Positions 33,676 to 45,544 of a stretch of DNA of 64,000 bases are shown in pieces. Numbering within the stretch: position 1 is the stretch's first letter; the number at the start of each line of letters is the position of its first letter. The notes beneath the pieces are model-generated. The model ran no database searches. It had not been told where the DNA came from and saw only the letters and a list, made by a program, of their open reading frames with translations. The stretch is from Callipepla californica brunnescens (Eukaryota; Chordata; Aves; Galliformes; Odontophoridae): assembly GCA_023055505.1 (NCBI GenBank), contig JALIRH010000001.1, forward strand, positions 119,937,964-120,001,963. Direction: 5' to 3'. Position numbers and translations under genes: made by a program.

Positions 33676-36600
33676 AGACTCTGGGTACACCAACAGGGTG
33701 TGTGAGAAAGTACTTCAGCGTACACTTGTGCTTTCACTCTGTGTTATCCCATGTTTCAAGAAAGAAATCCCACTTCATGAACAATGGGCTTATGGTGCTC
33801 TAAAGGGCTTATGGAAGTCTCTAGAGAACATACTGGCATATTTGCTACGTAACAGCTTCAATTAGAAGTTTTAATGCATTTTCAGTAGGTACTGTAAAAT
33901 TAACAATTTATTTTATAAAGAAATTTAAGAGATCATTTCACCACAGCTTACATGCTCTTAGGTGAGGAAGTTAGTTGGATCAGTGCTGATAGAAGCCTTC
34001 TGTGTCATTTGGTCATTATTTCACACATATATCTTCTTTTCAGTTTGGATTAAGGACAAAGACTGAACCTGGCCCACCTAGCACGGTGTCCTTTCTCCAG
34101 TTATGCCTACAAGCAGACTACAGGAAAATAGTATGGACTGGACAAACATATTTGATATTTCTGCCTGATCCTCTCCCAGCTATCTTCAAATGAGAGATTT
34201 CCTAGAGTCTGTTTGGTTACTATCTAGTATATTACAAAATATGCCATTCCAAATGCTGCCATATGCACATTCTTATTTCCTCAGAGTATGTAAGAAAATA
34301 CAATATTATTTGTCTTATGCAGGTTTTGATGCAAAATAGCCTCCCTTAAAAATGAATATAACCATAAGCAATACAGTTAGAGAATAGTAATATGCATAAG
34401 AGGTGTCAAGGAAATGTATCTCAAGAACTCAAGTATTCAAAGGGTTTGAGCCACCAAGGTCATGCAAAGGACAGGGAAAATTTCCTCACTGTGAGTTATA
34501 CGGAAGTTAGTTGATAAGTAGTATATATTAGGAGTATTGACTTATATCTCCTTCTTAGCACATGTATTTTCCTGATCTTTTATGTGAACACTCCAGAAAA
34601 ATTGTCAGTCTAGTCCCTTAAGTAACTATTCATCAGAACCACTAGTAAAAGCAACAAGAAAATATAACTTCATTTATTTATCTAAATATTATTCAGCATT
34701 CCGTTGCACTGAACTCAGCCTCTTTGCTCTTCTTAAATGTTGTGATGAAGTTTGACTTCAGTGACACGTCACTCTGTGCACAGCTTGGCACCCAATACTG
34801 ATGACTGTAGTCCATATTGACGTGTTTAGATACACACCATTCCACTCTGGGGGAGTCTGGACTTAGCAGAGGTAGGATTTCTGCACATGATTGTAAATGC
34901 CTCCTATCTGAGCTAGTTATACAGACTCTAGTTATAATCAACAAAGAAACTGGAGAGGTTCAGGGTGAGAAACATGTCATCTTAAAGAAAATGTCTAAAA
35001 GAGACAGATGTCTCATACTGTAACTGTGCTATTCACTCTCGCTGAGTGGAAAGGGAGCCTAAGGTAACTAGCTGAGATGCAGATGTCTAACTTAGGTGTG
35101 ATGAATCTCTCTCTAGGGTCTCTGCTGTCCTTCCTTGTTAACAGTAATGATAAGCCTTCTTCACGCTGAAAGCTTTTGGACATGAGCTTTGTAGGCAGCT
35201 CTACTTCTTCAGGGCTTTAAACCATTATAAAATCTTTTCCATTTCCAGCATTTGAGATCAATGATAAAATAATTTGGGGGATATAAATACCATTGATCTA
35301 GACTTTTGCTCTGCATCCTGTTCAGAAAAGCTGAGTTGGAAATAATCTCACATTTTTATAATGCTTGTTTTTCTGTACTTAGGATACTCTAAAATACAAA
35401 GCTGATCAGATATGAATGCCAAGTTGTCTAGATTTTCTAAAATCACAGTTCAATTTCAGTTCAATTTCCGGTGTTTAAATGTGTCCTTCTCATTTTCCAA
35501 TATGTTCAAATCCTTGCTACCTTTACGTACTCATTTCTTAGACTTCGTTGATAAAAGCATATAAAACAGATCCTTCGGTTATTCTCAAGAAAATAATGGC
35601 GAGGGGAAAAAAAAAGCAAACAAACCAAAACAAAATGTAATTAAGTGATGTAAGACTTTGATTTTCATTTTGTGAATATGTAGCACATGAGATGAGAAGT
35701 TCACTTTCCCTCTCTTTATTGCAACTTTCTAACCATTGTACTGTGGAATTAGCTCAGTAAATATAAATCATAAGATCTATACAGCATTCACGAGTTGCTG
35801 GCAAAGAGCTCAAGTCTTTCCATCCAAAGCACAGATGAATCCTAGAAATGAATACAAGATTCCTTACATCATTAGCTAATACGCTTTGTGCTTAGGCTTC
35901 CACACAGTGTTAGTTCAAGAACTGTCTCTAACCTGGCCTTTGATCAGATATAGAGATCTCTCAATGTGGCCAATCTAGACCAACAAGGTTTGATATTTCC
36001 ATGGAGTAAAGCTAAAAAATGATGCAGTGATGACTCAAGTATTCAGTGCCTCTTAATACAGCAACCTTGCTGTTAAAGCAGTATTTCTTATTAGAATTAT
36101 CATAACTTGAAAGGACTGGATGCTACTGTGAGAAAGTACTGAGAATGCCAGCAAGAGACCAATTTCATGCAGTCTGTGTATCTGAGGTAGGTGTTTGTTT
36201 GCAAGAGAATCAACTGAGTATGTCAATTAGTCATAAGATGATACTTGTTGGGGTACAGTCAGAAAGGTTAACAAAAGTAACTCTACTAATCTGAATCAGT
36301 CTCTGAAGGATCCCTCCCATGAACCAAGTGTAATGGAAGCCTGGGGAAATAAGTTGTCCAAGGCTTTAGTCAGCTTTTCTGAATATTCCTCTGTGAGATA
36401 TATCACAGTAGTATGTGAAAATGCCTGTTGTTAATGTCTCTAAACAGTGGCTGCACTTTCATATCATACTTGTTGTAATACACAGACAAAACAGATGTAA
36501 ACATAAAATCATCCTGAAATCCAAGCAGCTCTGATCATTCCTTTGTCAGCTAAAATATCTGAAGAGAAACCAAAGTGTAGTTAACGTGAGTCCCTAGAAA

Positions 36601-37375
36601 AGCTTCAATTACAATAGATAGTGGACAGTAGAAGAACAAAATTCAAGGCCAAATTTTCATTTCATTACATCTGCTTTAAAGCTCTGAACTTTATCACTTT
36701 CTGCTCATGCTCCAACTCTTTTTTTTTCCCCCCTTCTTCCACGCATGTGATTTAATAACAAAATGGATAGGAGAAATTAGGTGCCTAAGTGAGAAGGTGC
36801 AGGAGAATGATCTATATATATACACATGTTGATTTGCCAGGTAATTACTTCAACAGCCTTTCAGTTTCATTAGGGATTCTGGTACAAGTCAGAATGTCAC
36901 TTATTTTTATTTAAAGGTTACAGGAAGGAAAATGGGAATTGACATCTTCTGCAAGCAGGTCTGATTTATCAAGTATCAGCTGCACTGGCACTGCTCTTCA
37001 AAGTTACGTTAGATTGTCTCTTTTCAGAAAAGGAATCTTTTCAGCTTATTGTGGGGCCTCACAATTTGCCTTCCTCATCCCTGCTTATCTTTCTGATTTA
37101 TAATTGCTTTTCTTTAATTATGCACTGTGAACATTTTAAAATGTTACATATTGATCAGTTATATATTGATCAATAGCAGATCCGTATGATGCCAGAGATT
37201 GTTAACTCTACCCTACATAAGAACTATGGCATTCTCGTATATTTTATAAACTGACTGATACATCTTATTAACTGACAATAATTTGCAGGGTAGGTGTCAA
37301 AGACAGAACAGAAGGAAAATCCAATTTGCTCCTCCAAGTTTACCCTTTCATTAAGCTGCCAAACTGATGCAACCA
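33676..37375. other. 3.7 kb of unique sequence
   Basis: No interspersed repeat, gene or RNA recognised. An A-rich tract lies at about 35606-35615 and a T run at 36718-36728. Confidence 0.35.
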
Positions 37376-37826
37376 GGAGTTTCTTGCAATGCTACAGGGT
37401 GAAGAGAAAAAGCATTTGGGGTTATTGGTTGATGCTCAGCTGAACATGAATCAGCAGTGTGCTCAGGTATTGAGTATTGTGTGCAGTTATAGTCCCTCAT
37501 TACGAGAAAAAAAAAAAGAAAGAAGCCCTGGAGTGTGACCAGAGAAGGACAACAGCACCTGGCATCCCAGTAACTATGATAGGACAAGAAGGAATGGCCT
37601 CAAGTTGCACCAGGGGAGATTCATACTGGATACTGGTTAAAATTTCTTCTCCAAAAGAGTGGTAATGCATTGGAACAGGTTTCCCAGAGAAGTAAGGGAG
37701 TCACCATCCCAGTAGGTGTTTAAGGAAAGGGTAAGTGTAGTACTTAGGAACATGATTTAATAGGCACTTATTGGTGGTCAGTGGATGGTTGAACTAGAAT
37801 GTTTCTATAATTCTATAATTCTCTGT
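37376..37826 (+). mobile_element. CR1: CR1 LINE fragment, about 450 bp
   Basis: Sense CR1 opening in the ORF2 block that encodes the L-N-M-N-Q-Q-C-A region ('ctgaacatgaatcagcagtg'), with an A-rich expansion at 37508-37518. It continues with 'ggacaagaaggaatggcctc', 'aagttgcaccaggggaga' and 'gagtcaccatcccagtagg', and ends in a doubled 'ctataatt' terminal repeat near 37805-37822. Several short deletions relative to other copies; non-functional. Confidence 0.9.
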
Positions 37827-39394
37827 AAGTTGAGATAATTACTCTTCTTTGAAATGCAGCATCTTCCAGCTAAATTTCTTCTAGAAAGAGTTCTTTATTT
37901 ATCTTTATTTATTTATTTCTCCTTATTTCAGGAATCAATATAGATATGATTATGAACAACTACTTAGTTCTATCTAAAATAGGCATTTAGGGTATTATTC
38001 AGACATCTGAACATAGGAAAGAACTGCCATTTCAAAGGCACTGCAGATACATCCAGAACATTTGCATGATGTTGGGAGATAGGATCTCTACTGTACTGTG
38101 GAGATTTCCATTCTTCTTTACACATCTGCTCTGCCTTCATTTCTTACAAGGAAGAACAAGACATCTTCAGGACAACATCTTTTTTACATTCTGAAAGTTC
38201 TGTGGTCAATATACATATGTCATATTGCAAATCAAAAGGTTTTATTCTTTTATTTTGTGGCCACTGAAAGCCACACCAGAAGTTGTGATTTTTTTGTTTA
38301 GTTATGACTCAGAACTCAGTTTAATCCATTCTTGGACTCCAGTCTGCTACATTAGTTTCTTCTTTAAGCTCTTGGTACTTAATCTCCACTTAATCTGAAG
38401 GTCAAAGGTACTATTTCAGGAGAATAGGTTTTTATGCTTTTATGAATGATTGTCATAGATAATAGAAGATGGCAGCTGGTTTTGTTCACAGTGGGATGTA
38501 TCTGTAAGTAATTATTAAGGAAGACTAGCACTTGGTACAGCCGATTGTCTCTTATTTTAAACCTATAAATAAAAACTGAGAGCAATTAGGGATAAAGGGC
38601 AATCTGGATGTAATTTGTGTGCAGTGCCTAACACAGCAGGACTCTAATTCAAATAGTGTTGTATGCAGTGATATGATATTTACACAATTTTGTAACTCCC
38701 AGATTTGAGTTAAGCCTGAAAAAGCTCAAGCTATAAAAAGATATTTGTAACCCAAATGAGTATCTGGGAATACATGAAATGCATGAGTCCATTATTTTGA
38801 GAACTGTGGTACGTGTTCCCAGATGCAAGGCTTTCCAAAAGCTATGGAAATAAATTTTTTTACATATCTTTATCCCAAGTAAAAATCCAGATACATTAAG
38901 ACCGTCCTAACTGTTAAATAGAACCATCAGTGCAAGGTCTTAAAGACAAAAATAATGTTTGCAGAAGCTAAGTAAAGACTGTCAATAAAAGTACAATATA
39001 GAGAAGTAGGAAACCTTCAGTAACTGAAGAAACACTCAAAAAATTATTTCTCATGAATAAAAGACATTAAAGATGGCATGTCAAAACAATAGCCACTAGT
39101 TGTGAACAGACTGAGCTACCTAGTTATGCTATTCAGGTTGAAATCAAATGGTATCTTATAACAGTCATGATATGTTAAACACTTAGTTCTGAACAGCAAA
39201 ATGCCCAGCTTTCTAAATCTGAAATACAGCTGTGTAATTTAGATGCAATATATGTTATGTGTGCTTTCTAGTTATCTGGAAAAAAACAACTGCAATTAAA
39301 AATATTGCCCATAGGAAGAAGTAAACCAGTTGACAGAATATTTGCATATATTTGTGGCCTATAATTTGTCTTGAGCTTAAAATGTAGAATGAAA
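37827..39394. other. unique sequence with a (TTTA)n run
   Basis: TTTA-type repeats at 37892-37919. Otherwise no repeat or gene recognised. Confidence 0.35.
37892..37919. repeat. (TTTA)n microsatellite
   Basis: Imperfect TTTA units with a TTTC interruption. Confidence 0.75.
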
Positions 39395-39965
39395 ATCAAA
39401 GAATCACAGTATCACAGAAGTATAGGGGTTGTAAAGGACATCTGGATATCATCTAGTCAAAATCCCCTGCTAAAGCAGTTTCCCTATGGCAGAAAAGCAC
39501 CCAAGTGGGTTTTGAATATCTCTGCAGAAGGAGACACCACAACAGTATGTTGTACTGCTCTGTCTCCCTCGAAGTAACTTTTTTCACATGTTCAGATGGA
39601 ACTACCTGGATTTCTGTTTCTGTCCACTGCCCTTTGTCCTGTTGCAAGGCACCAATGAAAAGATCCTGGCTCCTTATCCTTTAGATATGAATTAGCATTG
39701 ATAAGATCCCCTCTCAGTCTTCTCTTTTTCAGGCTGAACAGACTCAGGTAACTGAAACATTTCCTCCTAAGAGTGATGCCCCAGGCCTCCAGTCTTAGTG
39801 GCCCTCTGCTGGACTCTCTTCAGTATTTACTCGTCTTGCTTTAACAGAGGAGCTGGACCCAGAGGTGGCTTGACTTCACCAGGGCAGAATAAAGTTGCAG
39901 TCACCTCTCTTGACCTCCTGGACAATGTCTTTTAATGCACTCCAGGACACCACTTTTGTTATCAC
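39395..39965 (-). mobile_element. CR1: CR1 LINE with complete 3' end
   Basis: Antisense CR1: 3' terminus at 39400 ('aagaatcacagtatcacaga'), then 'gtcaaaatcccctgctaaag', 'tcttctctttttcaggctga' and an ORF2-encoding part to about 39965. It is followed within about 20 bp by another CR1 on the same strand that starts internally, so the two are arranged head-to-tail. Confidence 0.88.
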
Positions 39966-39974
39966 TATCAGCCC

Positions 39975-40955
39975 GTGTAAACAGTCATTCCCTCTCCTGT
40001 TTATACACTCCCTTCAAGTACTGGAAGGCCACAGTGAGGTCTCCCGGAGCCTTCTCTTCTCCAAGCTAAACAACCTCAGTTCACACAACCTTTCTTCATA
40101 GGAGAGGTGCTCCAGCCCTCTGATCATTTTAGAGGCCTTCCTCAGGACCCAAGGTTCCAAGAGCTTTGTGTCATTCTTGTGCTGGGGACCTGGACACACT
40201 ACTCCAGATGGGGCCTCACAAGATCTGAGTAGAGGGGGGCAATCACCTCCTCCCCGCTGTCTACCTCTTTTTTAATACAGCTCAGAATACAGCAGGCCTT
40301 CTGGGCTGCAAGCATACGCTGCTGGCTTATGTTCAGCTTCTCATCCACCAGGACCCCCAAGTCCTTCTCCTCTCAAAGAGGTCTTCCCCAAGACCACATA
40401 AATACCTGGGAACTCCACACTTGTCGTAAATGAACCTCATCAGGCTCCTCTCCATCCAACTCTCAGCCTGTCCAGGTCTCACTGAATGGCAGCACGGCCT
40501 TCTGATGTGTCAGTCATTCCTCCCAGTGTCATACCATCATCAAACTTGCTTAGGGTGCACTCTAGCTCTTCATTCAGGTCACCAATGAAGATGATGAACA
40601 AGACTAGACTCACCACCAATCCATGGGGGACACCACTAGTTACAGGCCTCCAACCAGACTCTGTACTGCTGATCACAGCCTCTGAGCTCTGCCACTTCAC
40701 TTTCCACTTGTCTATCCCACGCCTCCTAATCTTATCTATGAGGTTCTTATGAAAGTAATTGTCAAAAGCTTTGCTAAAGTCAGGGTACACAACATTCACT
40801 GCTCTCCCCTCATCCACCCAGCTACTCATGGCATTACAGGCCAAGTATGACATCCCCTTGATGACTCTGTGTTGAATACTCCTGATAATCTTCTCTTTCT
40901 TTTGCTTGGAGTCGACATCCAGAATACGTTGTTCAATTGCTTTCCCATGGATTAT
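39975..40955 (-). mobile_element. CR1: CR1 LINE lacking its 3' end
   Basis: Antisense CR1 beginning inside ORF2 ('cttcaagtactggaaggcca', 'caagctaaacaacctcag'). It therefore repeats a segment already present in the neighbour at 39395-39965, showing it is a separate copy. It extends through the reverse-transcriptase core to the 'ggagtcgacatccagaatac' block near 40920. The 3' UTR is absent, and no CR1 continues left of 39395. Hence the 3' part was deleted rather than displaced by a nested insertion. Confidence 0.88.
40479..40853 (-). pseudogene. CR1 reverse-transcriptase remnant
   Basis: A 124-codon minus-strand frame includes V-V-Y-P-D-F-S-K-A-F-D, the first catalytic-Asp motif of CR1 reverse transcriptase with Leu changed to Pro. 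Next come T-S-G-V-P-H-G-L-V-V-S and, where the second catalytic motif F-A-D-D-T-K-L is expected, F-D-D-G-M-T-L. Loss of the Ala and a shifted Asp pair would disable catalysis. A decayed piece of LINE polymerase, not a host gene. Confidence 0.88.
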
Positions 40956-41938
40956 AAAAGAATGAAGCTATACATTAGATATTTGTTTAAACTCTTTCTT
41001 ACCAGAAAAACAATAGGTTACTGTTACTCCATGCATTGTGAAGTTCTTTCTGGGTTGAACACAGATGACAATTCAGACTGAACCACTGCAGAGAGTACAC
41101 TCCACCAACTCATAGCACTTTTCTCTCCTCCATTTTTCTATCTTTCATGTTCCCACCTGCATACTTTCCTTCATCATCTCTTACAGCTGAAGTTACTTTA
41201 TGCAGTTGTGAGGTTTTCGCACTTTCCAGCCTGTATATGGAGGAGGAAAAGTTGCTTTCTTTATCTGGATGAAATTCCTTAAATTTCTTCTTGCTTATAA
41301 CTTAGTCTATATAATCTCTCATATTTTCTTAGATGAGGGAATAAAGATTTTATCTAAAGTGTAATAGGGTTAGTGTACAGGGGATACAGGCATGTCTACT
41401 TAGGTCAGGAAACTGGATAAGTGTGCACTTTGAAAGATTATTTTGAATTCAGTAATTGGCAAGGTCTAAATACTATTCTACTCCTTTGTGCAATAGTCCA
41501 GTACTGCATTTAGACTTCTCTTACTGGTATGATCTGTTTGTTCCAGGTTGTTTCAAACAAACTCCCCCAAAATATTGAGAGTTTGTAGGTATCCTGCAGT
41601 GTATTTGCTGAGGTTGGGTGTGATTTTAGTGTTTTAGTTTTTTGTTTATGCTATACAAGAAGTTTTGCCCTGCTCAGTTATCCACCCAGTGCCTGTGCCC
41701 TAACCTAAGTGTGCAGTCTGTGAAGCCATGCTACAGTCAAGAATTACAGTCCATTAATATCAGCACCATGGAGCAGCTGGAGCCATCACCATTAAAATGA
41801 ACAAATAAATAGATAAATAAAATGGACCCATGACTATAATTAAGGGTAATTTTCATTAGCAACACAGATGTTCTCTTAGAAAGTAGTCCAAATTCTCAAA
41901 GCTCAGTTACTAGTCTACCTGCCAACACTCTTGCACAG
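40956..41938. other. unique sequence, nothing recognised
   Basis: No repeats or exons recognised. Confidence 0.35.
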
Positions 41939-42011
41939 GGGTTTGAGAGATGGAAAACTACAAGAATCGTCAGTATGTATCCTGTTGTGACAGTAAGGTG
42001 GTGTGTGGCAG
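41939..42011 (+). CDS. speculative exon 1 (start codon at 41950)
   Basis: After an acceptor-like 'caacactcttgcacag' an ATG at 41950-41952 sits in a favourable context (G at -3 and +4). An in-frame TGA lies two codons upstream, so translation would begin here. The frame runs 20 codons (M-E-N-Y-K-N-R-Q-Y-V-S-C-C...) to a GT donor at 42012-42013, leaving two bases (AG) of a split codon. The next candidate exon at 43848 supplies the matching third base. The donor ('gtgttc') is weaker than those downstream. No family recognised. Confidence 0.15.
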
Positions 42012-43847
42012 GTGTTCTTGATATGCAGCTTTTTCTGATTTCCTTCAAGCCACTGTGCCAACTTCTGCCTAACTGCTATAAAGGATGCTCTACTTAACTT
42101 AATCAGATCTAAGAAACCTGCTAGCTCTAGGTGTTCCGTGGCATGGAGATGGTTGAGTCAATTCAGAAATATATATGAAGAATATGTGTTTCTACTTGAG
42201 GCTGCAATACCACACAGACAGAATTAGTGAAAGGAACGGAAGTCCTTCAGTGGAAGTTTGAAGTGTTCTTAGTCTGTGCAATACCAAGCATTCAAAGCAC
42301 TGTCTGAAAATATTCAGACTTCATGCACCCTGTCCAGGTTTATGCTTTCTACATCTCGGCAAACTGAATAGTCTGACAGCTGCACTCTCTCTCTGATTTT
42401 GTTCCGGAAAGGGACGGGGGGGAAAAAAATACATATACTTCTTCCTAACTACTGACTGGCTGGTACTGCTGCTTAGGATTGCCAATGGTGATAATCTGAG
42501 ACAAGGCTGGAATGCTATCCCTAATTTATTTAGCCCATCTGCTTTTCCTACTTCTAATTGGTTCACGTTAAGCAGGAGAATATTCTTAAAGAGCTTTCAG
42601 GCTGAAGATGTTCCTGAACTCACTAAGAGCAGATTGAAATGTAATATTTTTTTCTTCATGGGCCGATCAGGCTGTATCTCAGCAACCATCTCATATTTGG
42701 CAAGATTACTCCTTTTTCATAAACTGGTTACATGTGCTATGGTCTTTATCAGTACATAGGCTGCATTAGTAAAAATGAAAGAAAGTGAGCACATTTTTAG
42801 CAAGTTCTGCACACTTATAAAATATTTATGCTGTACCCTGAATATACTGCAGTTTATTTGTAAATGTTTAGCTTTATGTGTCCTACTACTGATTCAGATG
42901 TGAAAAGTGTGTCTAAATAGAATGGTCTTGAACATGGTTTCATTCACTTGTTTTCCTCGATCTGAAAAGAAGTCTTAAGGTTGCTCGGTTTACTTCTCAT
43001 GTCATCTCAATGCAGTTGTTGAGAAAGGTGTTTCAAGCCTGATTTGCAATACTTTCCTAAAGCCAAGCATTTGTTCAGTGACAGCCATTTGCATTACATC
43101 TTGAACTCTCAGCTAAGAGCAGAATTTCACAAACATACAGATAACCTTCTGGACCATTTCCACACAGCAGATCGTGGGAGTGGAGGACAGCTAAACATAG
43201 TTAAAATAAAATTTGACTGTTTAATTCTTATTAGTTTCTTCTTATTTCCTGTACACTTTCTGTATGGAATTCATGTTCTCTAAGTTATGTACGTGCCAGT
43301 CCAATCTGTACTGAACATCTGGACAGCACACATGAAGAGAGGGACATCCTCAGAGGTGATGTGGTTTACTCTCAGAGGTGCTTCTTTTTCTCGGATAGCT
43401 CTGGAGTAACTGACTTAGATTTCAGGAAGTAAAGCAGTCCAAAACAAAGTCCTAACTTTCTATTTTATTTTTTCCCAAATCAATTTACTGAGGTTTCCAC
43501 TGGTCTATCAAACATCACTGGGAAATATCTCTGCATTCAGATAGATGTACACAATGCTGTTTTTATCCATTTTATATCATGAATGTTATAGATTATCAAA
43601 CTTTCTTTGACAAAACTCAACCTTTTTATGACAAACTCATTCGACAGTAAACTTTTCTGTGTTACTTTCATATGGTATTTCTTCCAACAGTTTTCATAGT
43701 TAAAATGCCTTGTAATAATGGCTACTCTCTTCAGATATGATATAAAAATTTGGTAATAAATAGTATACATTACTGTGACTGTATTTCTTGTTTACAATAT
43801 TCTTCAATTATTGAATTATGATTTGTTTTGTCTTTATCATTTTGTAG
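42012..43847. other. unique sequence (candidate intron)
   Basis: No repeat recognised. The 79-codon plus-strand frame at 43044-43283 has no compatible donor. Confidence 0.3.
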
Positions 43848-43935
43848 GACCCTGGTAATAATATATGTATTCTGTTGGAGACAAAGTATCATACAAGAAC
43901 TGGATGAAATATCTACCCTAGCAAAAGTCCTGCTG
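43848..43935 (+). CDS. speculative exon 2
   Basis: A strong pyrimidine-rich acceptor ('gtctttatcattttgtag') precedes 88 bp that are open in one frame: one base completing the previous codon plus 29 codons, beginning T-L-V-I-I-Y-V-F-C-W and ending S-T-L-A-K-V-L-L. They stop at a consensus GTAAGA donor. The first ten residues are hydrophobic but too short for a membrane span. In phase with the candidates on both sides. Coding status is inference; a chance frame of 29 codons is not rare in this base composition. Confidence 0.18.
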
Positions 43936-44464
43936 GTAAGAAGTTTGTATATGCTTTGTTGTCTTTTGCAGTATCTAACTCCGAGCTATGAAAATGCAAG
44001 TTAGTATCATGTTCAATTAGACTAGTTTTCTAAACATATAGGATATTTCAAATGTTTAAAATCGTCTCTCCTTTTTCTAAATAATTTCAGACCTGTTTGG
44101 TCATATTTCCATTCTCCCTTGAGAAAGAATTTTGTAGACTGTATTTTTTGCTGTTATGCATCGTCATGTTTTGCAGGCCTTTTTATCCACAATATGCTCC
44201 TTCTTAAGAAAAGTGTAAAGCTCTTTTTCAGAGAAAGAGTAAGAAAGCTGTTGCTTCTTTTTTTTTCTTCTTCCTAATGTTCTAGTTATACACACTGTAG
44301 GCCTTGTGGTTTTGGTCCATTGTTGCTGCTAAAAATGTTTGTGGTGCTATGAACGTTGGCATTATTTTCATTCATAACTGACTATTGCCTGTAATGTATT
44401 AAGATACTGAATTAGAGAGTATCAAGAAAAGCATGCATCATTTAAAGGAGTGCTTATAAGGTCA

Positions 44465-44560
44465 AAAACCAGAAACACCTGTGCTCTAGTCCTAAAACTG
44501 CATCTGGTTTATTGCATGACCTTGAGTGAGTCATTTCTGAAGAGGAAGAACTGTGAAGGG
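44465..44560 (+). mobile_element. MIR: possible MIR fragment
   Basis: 'tgcatgaccttgagtgagtc' followed by 'atttct' resembles the conserved MIR stretch around 'gaccttgggcaagtcac'. The neighbouring 'gtgctctagtcct' also fits MIR wording. Short and diverged. Confidence 0.4.
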
Positions 44561-45284
44561 ATACGGTAATGTATGAACTGAATTGCTCTTCTTTATGTAA
44601 TTGGAGAGCTCATTAGATAGCTGTTAAGAATGACTAAAACCCATTAAGCCTGATAAGACTTATTTCTTCAGAAAAAAAAAATCTCAACAAAAATGAAATA
44701 ATAAGAAGTATAACTGTATTTTTTTAAGTTACTTCAACTCTCGCATTTCCAATTCTGTCCTCATTGTGGACTCCTACTTCATTCAGGCATCTGTAAAACC
44801 TGTCCTCCAACTGTTGAGGGTTCTGTACCTGACAATGGGAGAAATCTTCATTAATTTAAGCTGAAGAAACCCAAGGTGAACTCAGTAGACATGACTTGCC
44901 AGATTATTGTATATGGAGATCCACAATATAAAGAGTGATGAGGAGCAAATGAAATTTTACTTGATGGTAGCCACAGTGAATGAAATCCTTGTCCTTTAGA
45001 CATATAACTAATTAAAAACAAATTGATTGTTTTGGTGGGGTGGTATTTGTTGTTTGAGTTGGTTTGTGTTTTTGTTTGTTTTCAATATGGAAGAGGCAAT
45101 AATCCTGGGAAATGTATTTGACCTATGATTTTACATATTGCATGAATCTGTACCTGGAGGAGGGGTTGAAAATATTTAATTAGTATAAACGGGTATATTT
45201 CCATATGCAGTACTGGAAATTCTACAGGACAAGACCCACAACAAACTCAGTGTGTTTGACCAAGAAGCCAGCTAGCAGAGTTTG

Positions 45285-45345
45285 AAGTGTATGTCGAGGT
45301 CACTCTCTTCCAATCTAGTTTTTCTGTGAGTCTGTGAGTTTGTGT
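45285..45345 (+). mobile_element. CR1: possible CR1 3' stub
   Basis: 'gaggtcactctcttccaatc' followed by two 'ctgtgagt' octamer-like units fits the extreme sense-strand CR1 end. There are only about 60 bp, so support is limited. Confidence 0.5.
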
Positions 45346-45442
45346 AGTTAGGAAACTAATAAGATTATCAGGCATATTTTGCATGATTTATACACTGAAA
45401 CATACTTTACATATCAAGAAAAATTACATAATTTAATATCCA

Positions 45443-45544
45443 ATGGAGAAGACCAATGGAACTCCATTGATGCTGAAGGAAGATGGGGAACCAGAAGAAA
45501 AGGAAGAACAGTTTCTAAAGTTAGAATCCAACTGTGTAAGATAA
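45443..45544 (+). CDS. speculative short open frame or alternative first exon
   Basis: An ATG in good context (CCAATGG) opens a 33-codon frame, M-E-K-T-N-G-T-P-L-M-L-K then E-D-G-E-P-E-E-K-E-E-Q-F. A TGT followed by a consensus donor GTAAGA lies at 45533-45541, just before the stop. If spliced there, it ends on a complete codon and could join candidate exon 3, which starts in phase 0. There is an in-frame stop just upstream of the ATG. Nothing beyond composition, context and phase supports it. Confidence 0.1.
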   Translation: MEKTNGTPLMLKEDGEPEEKEEQFLKLESNCVR

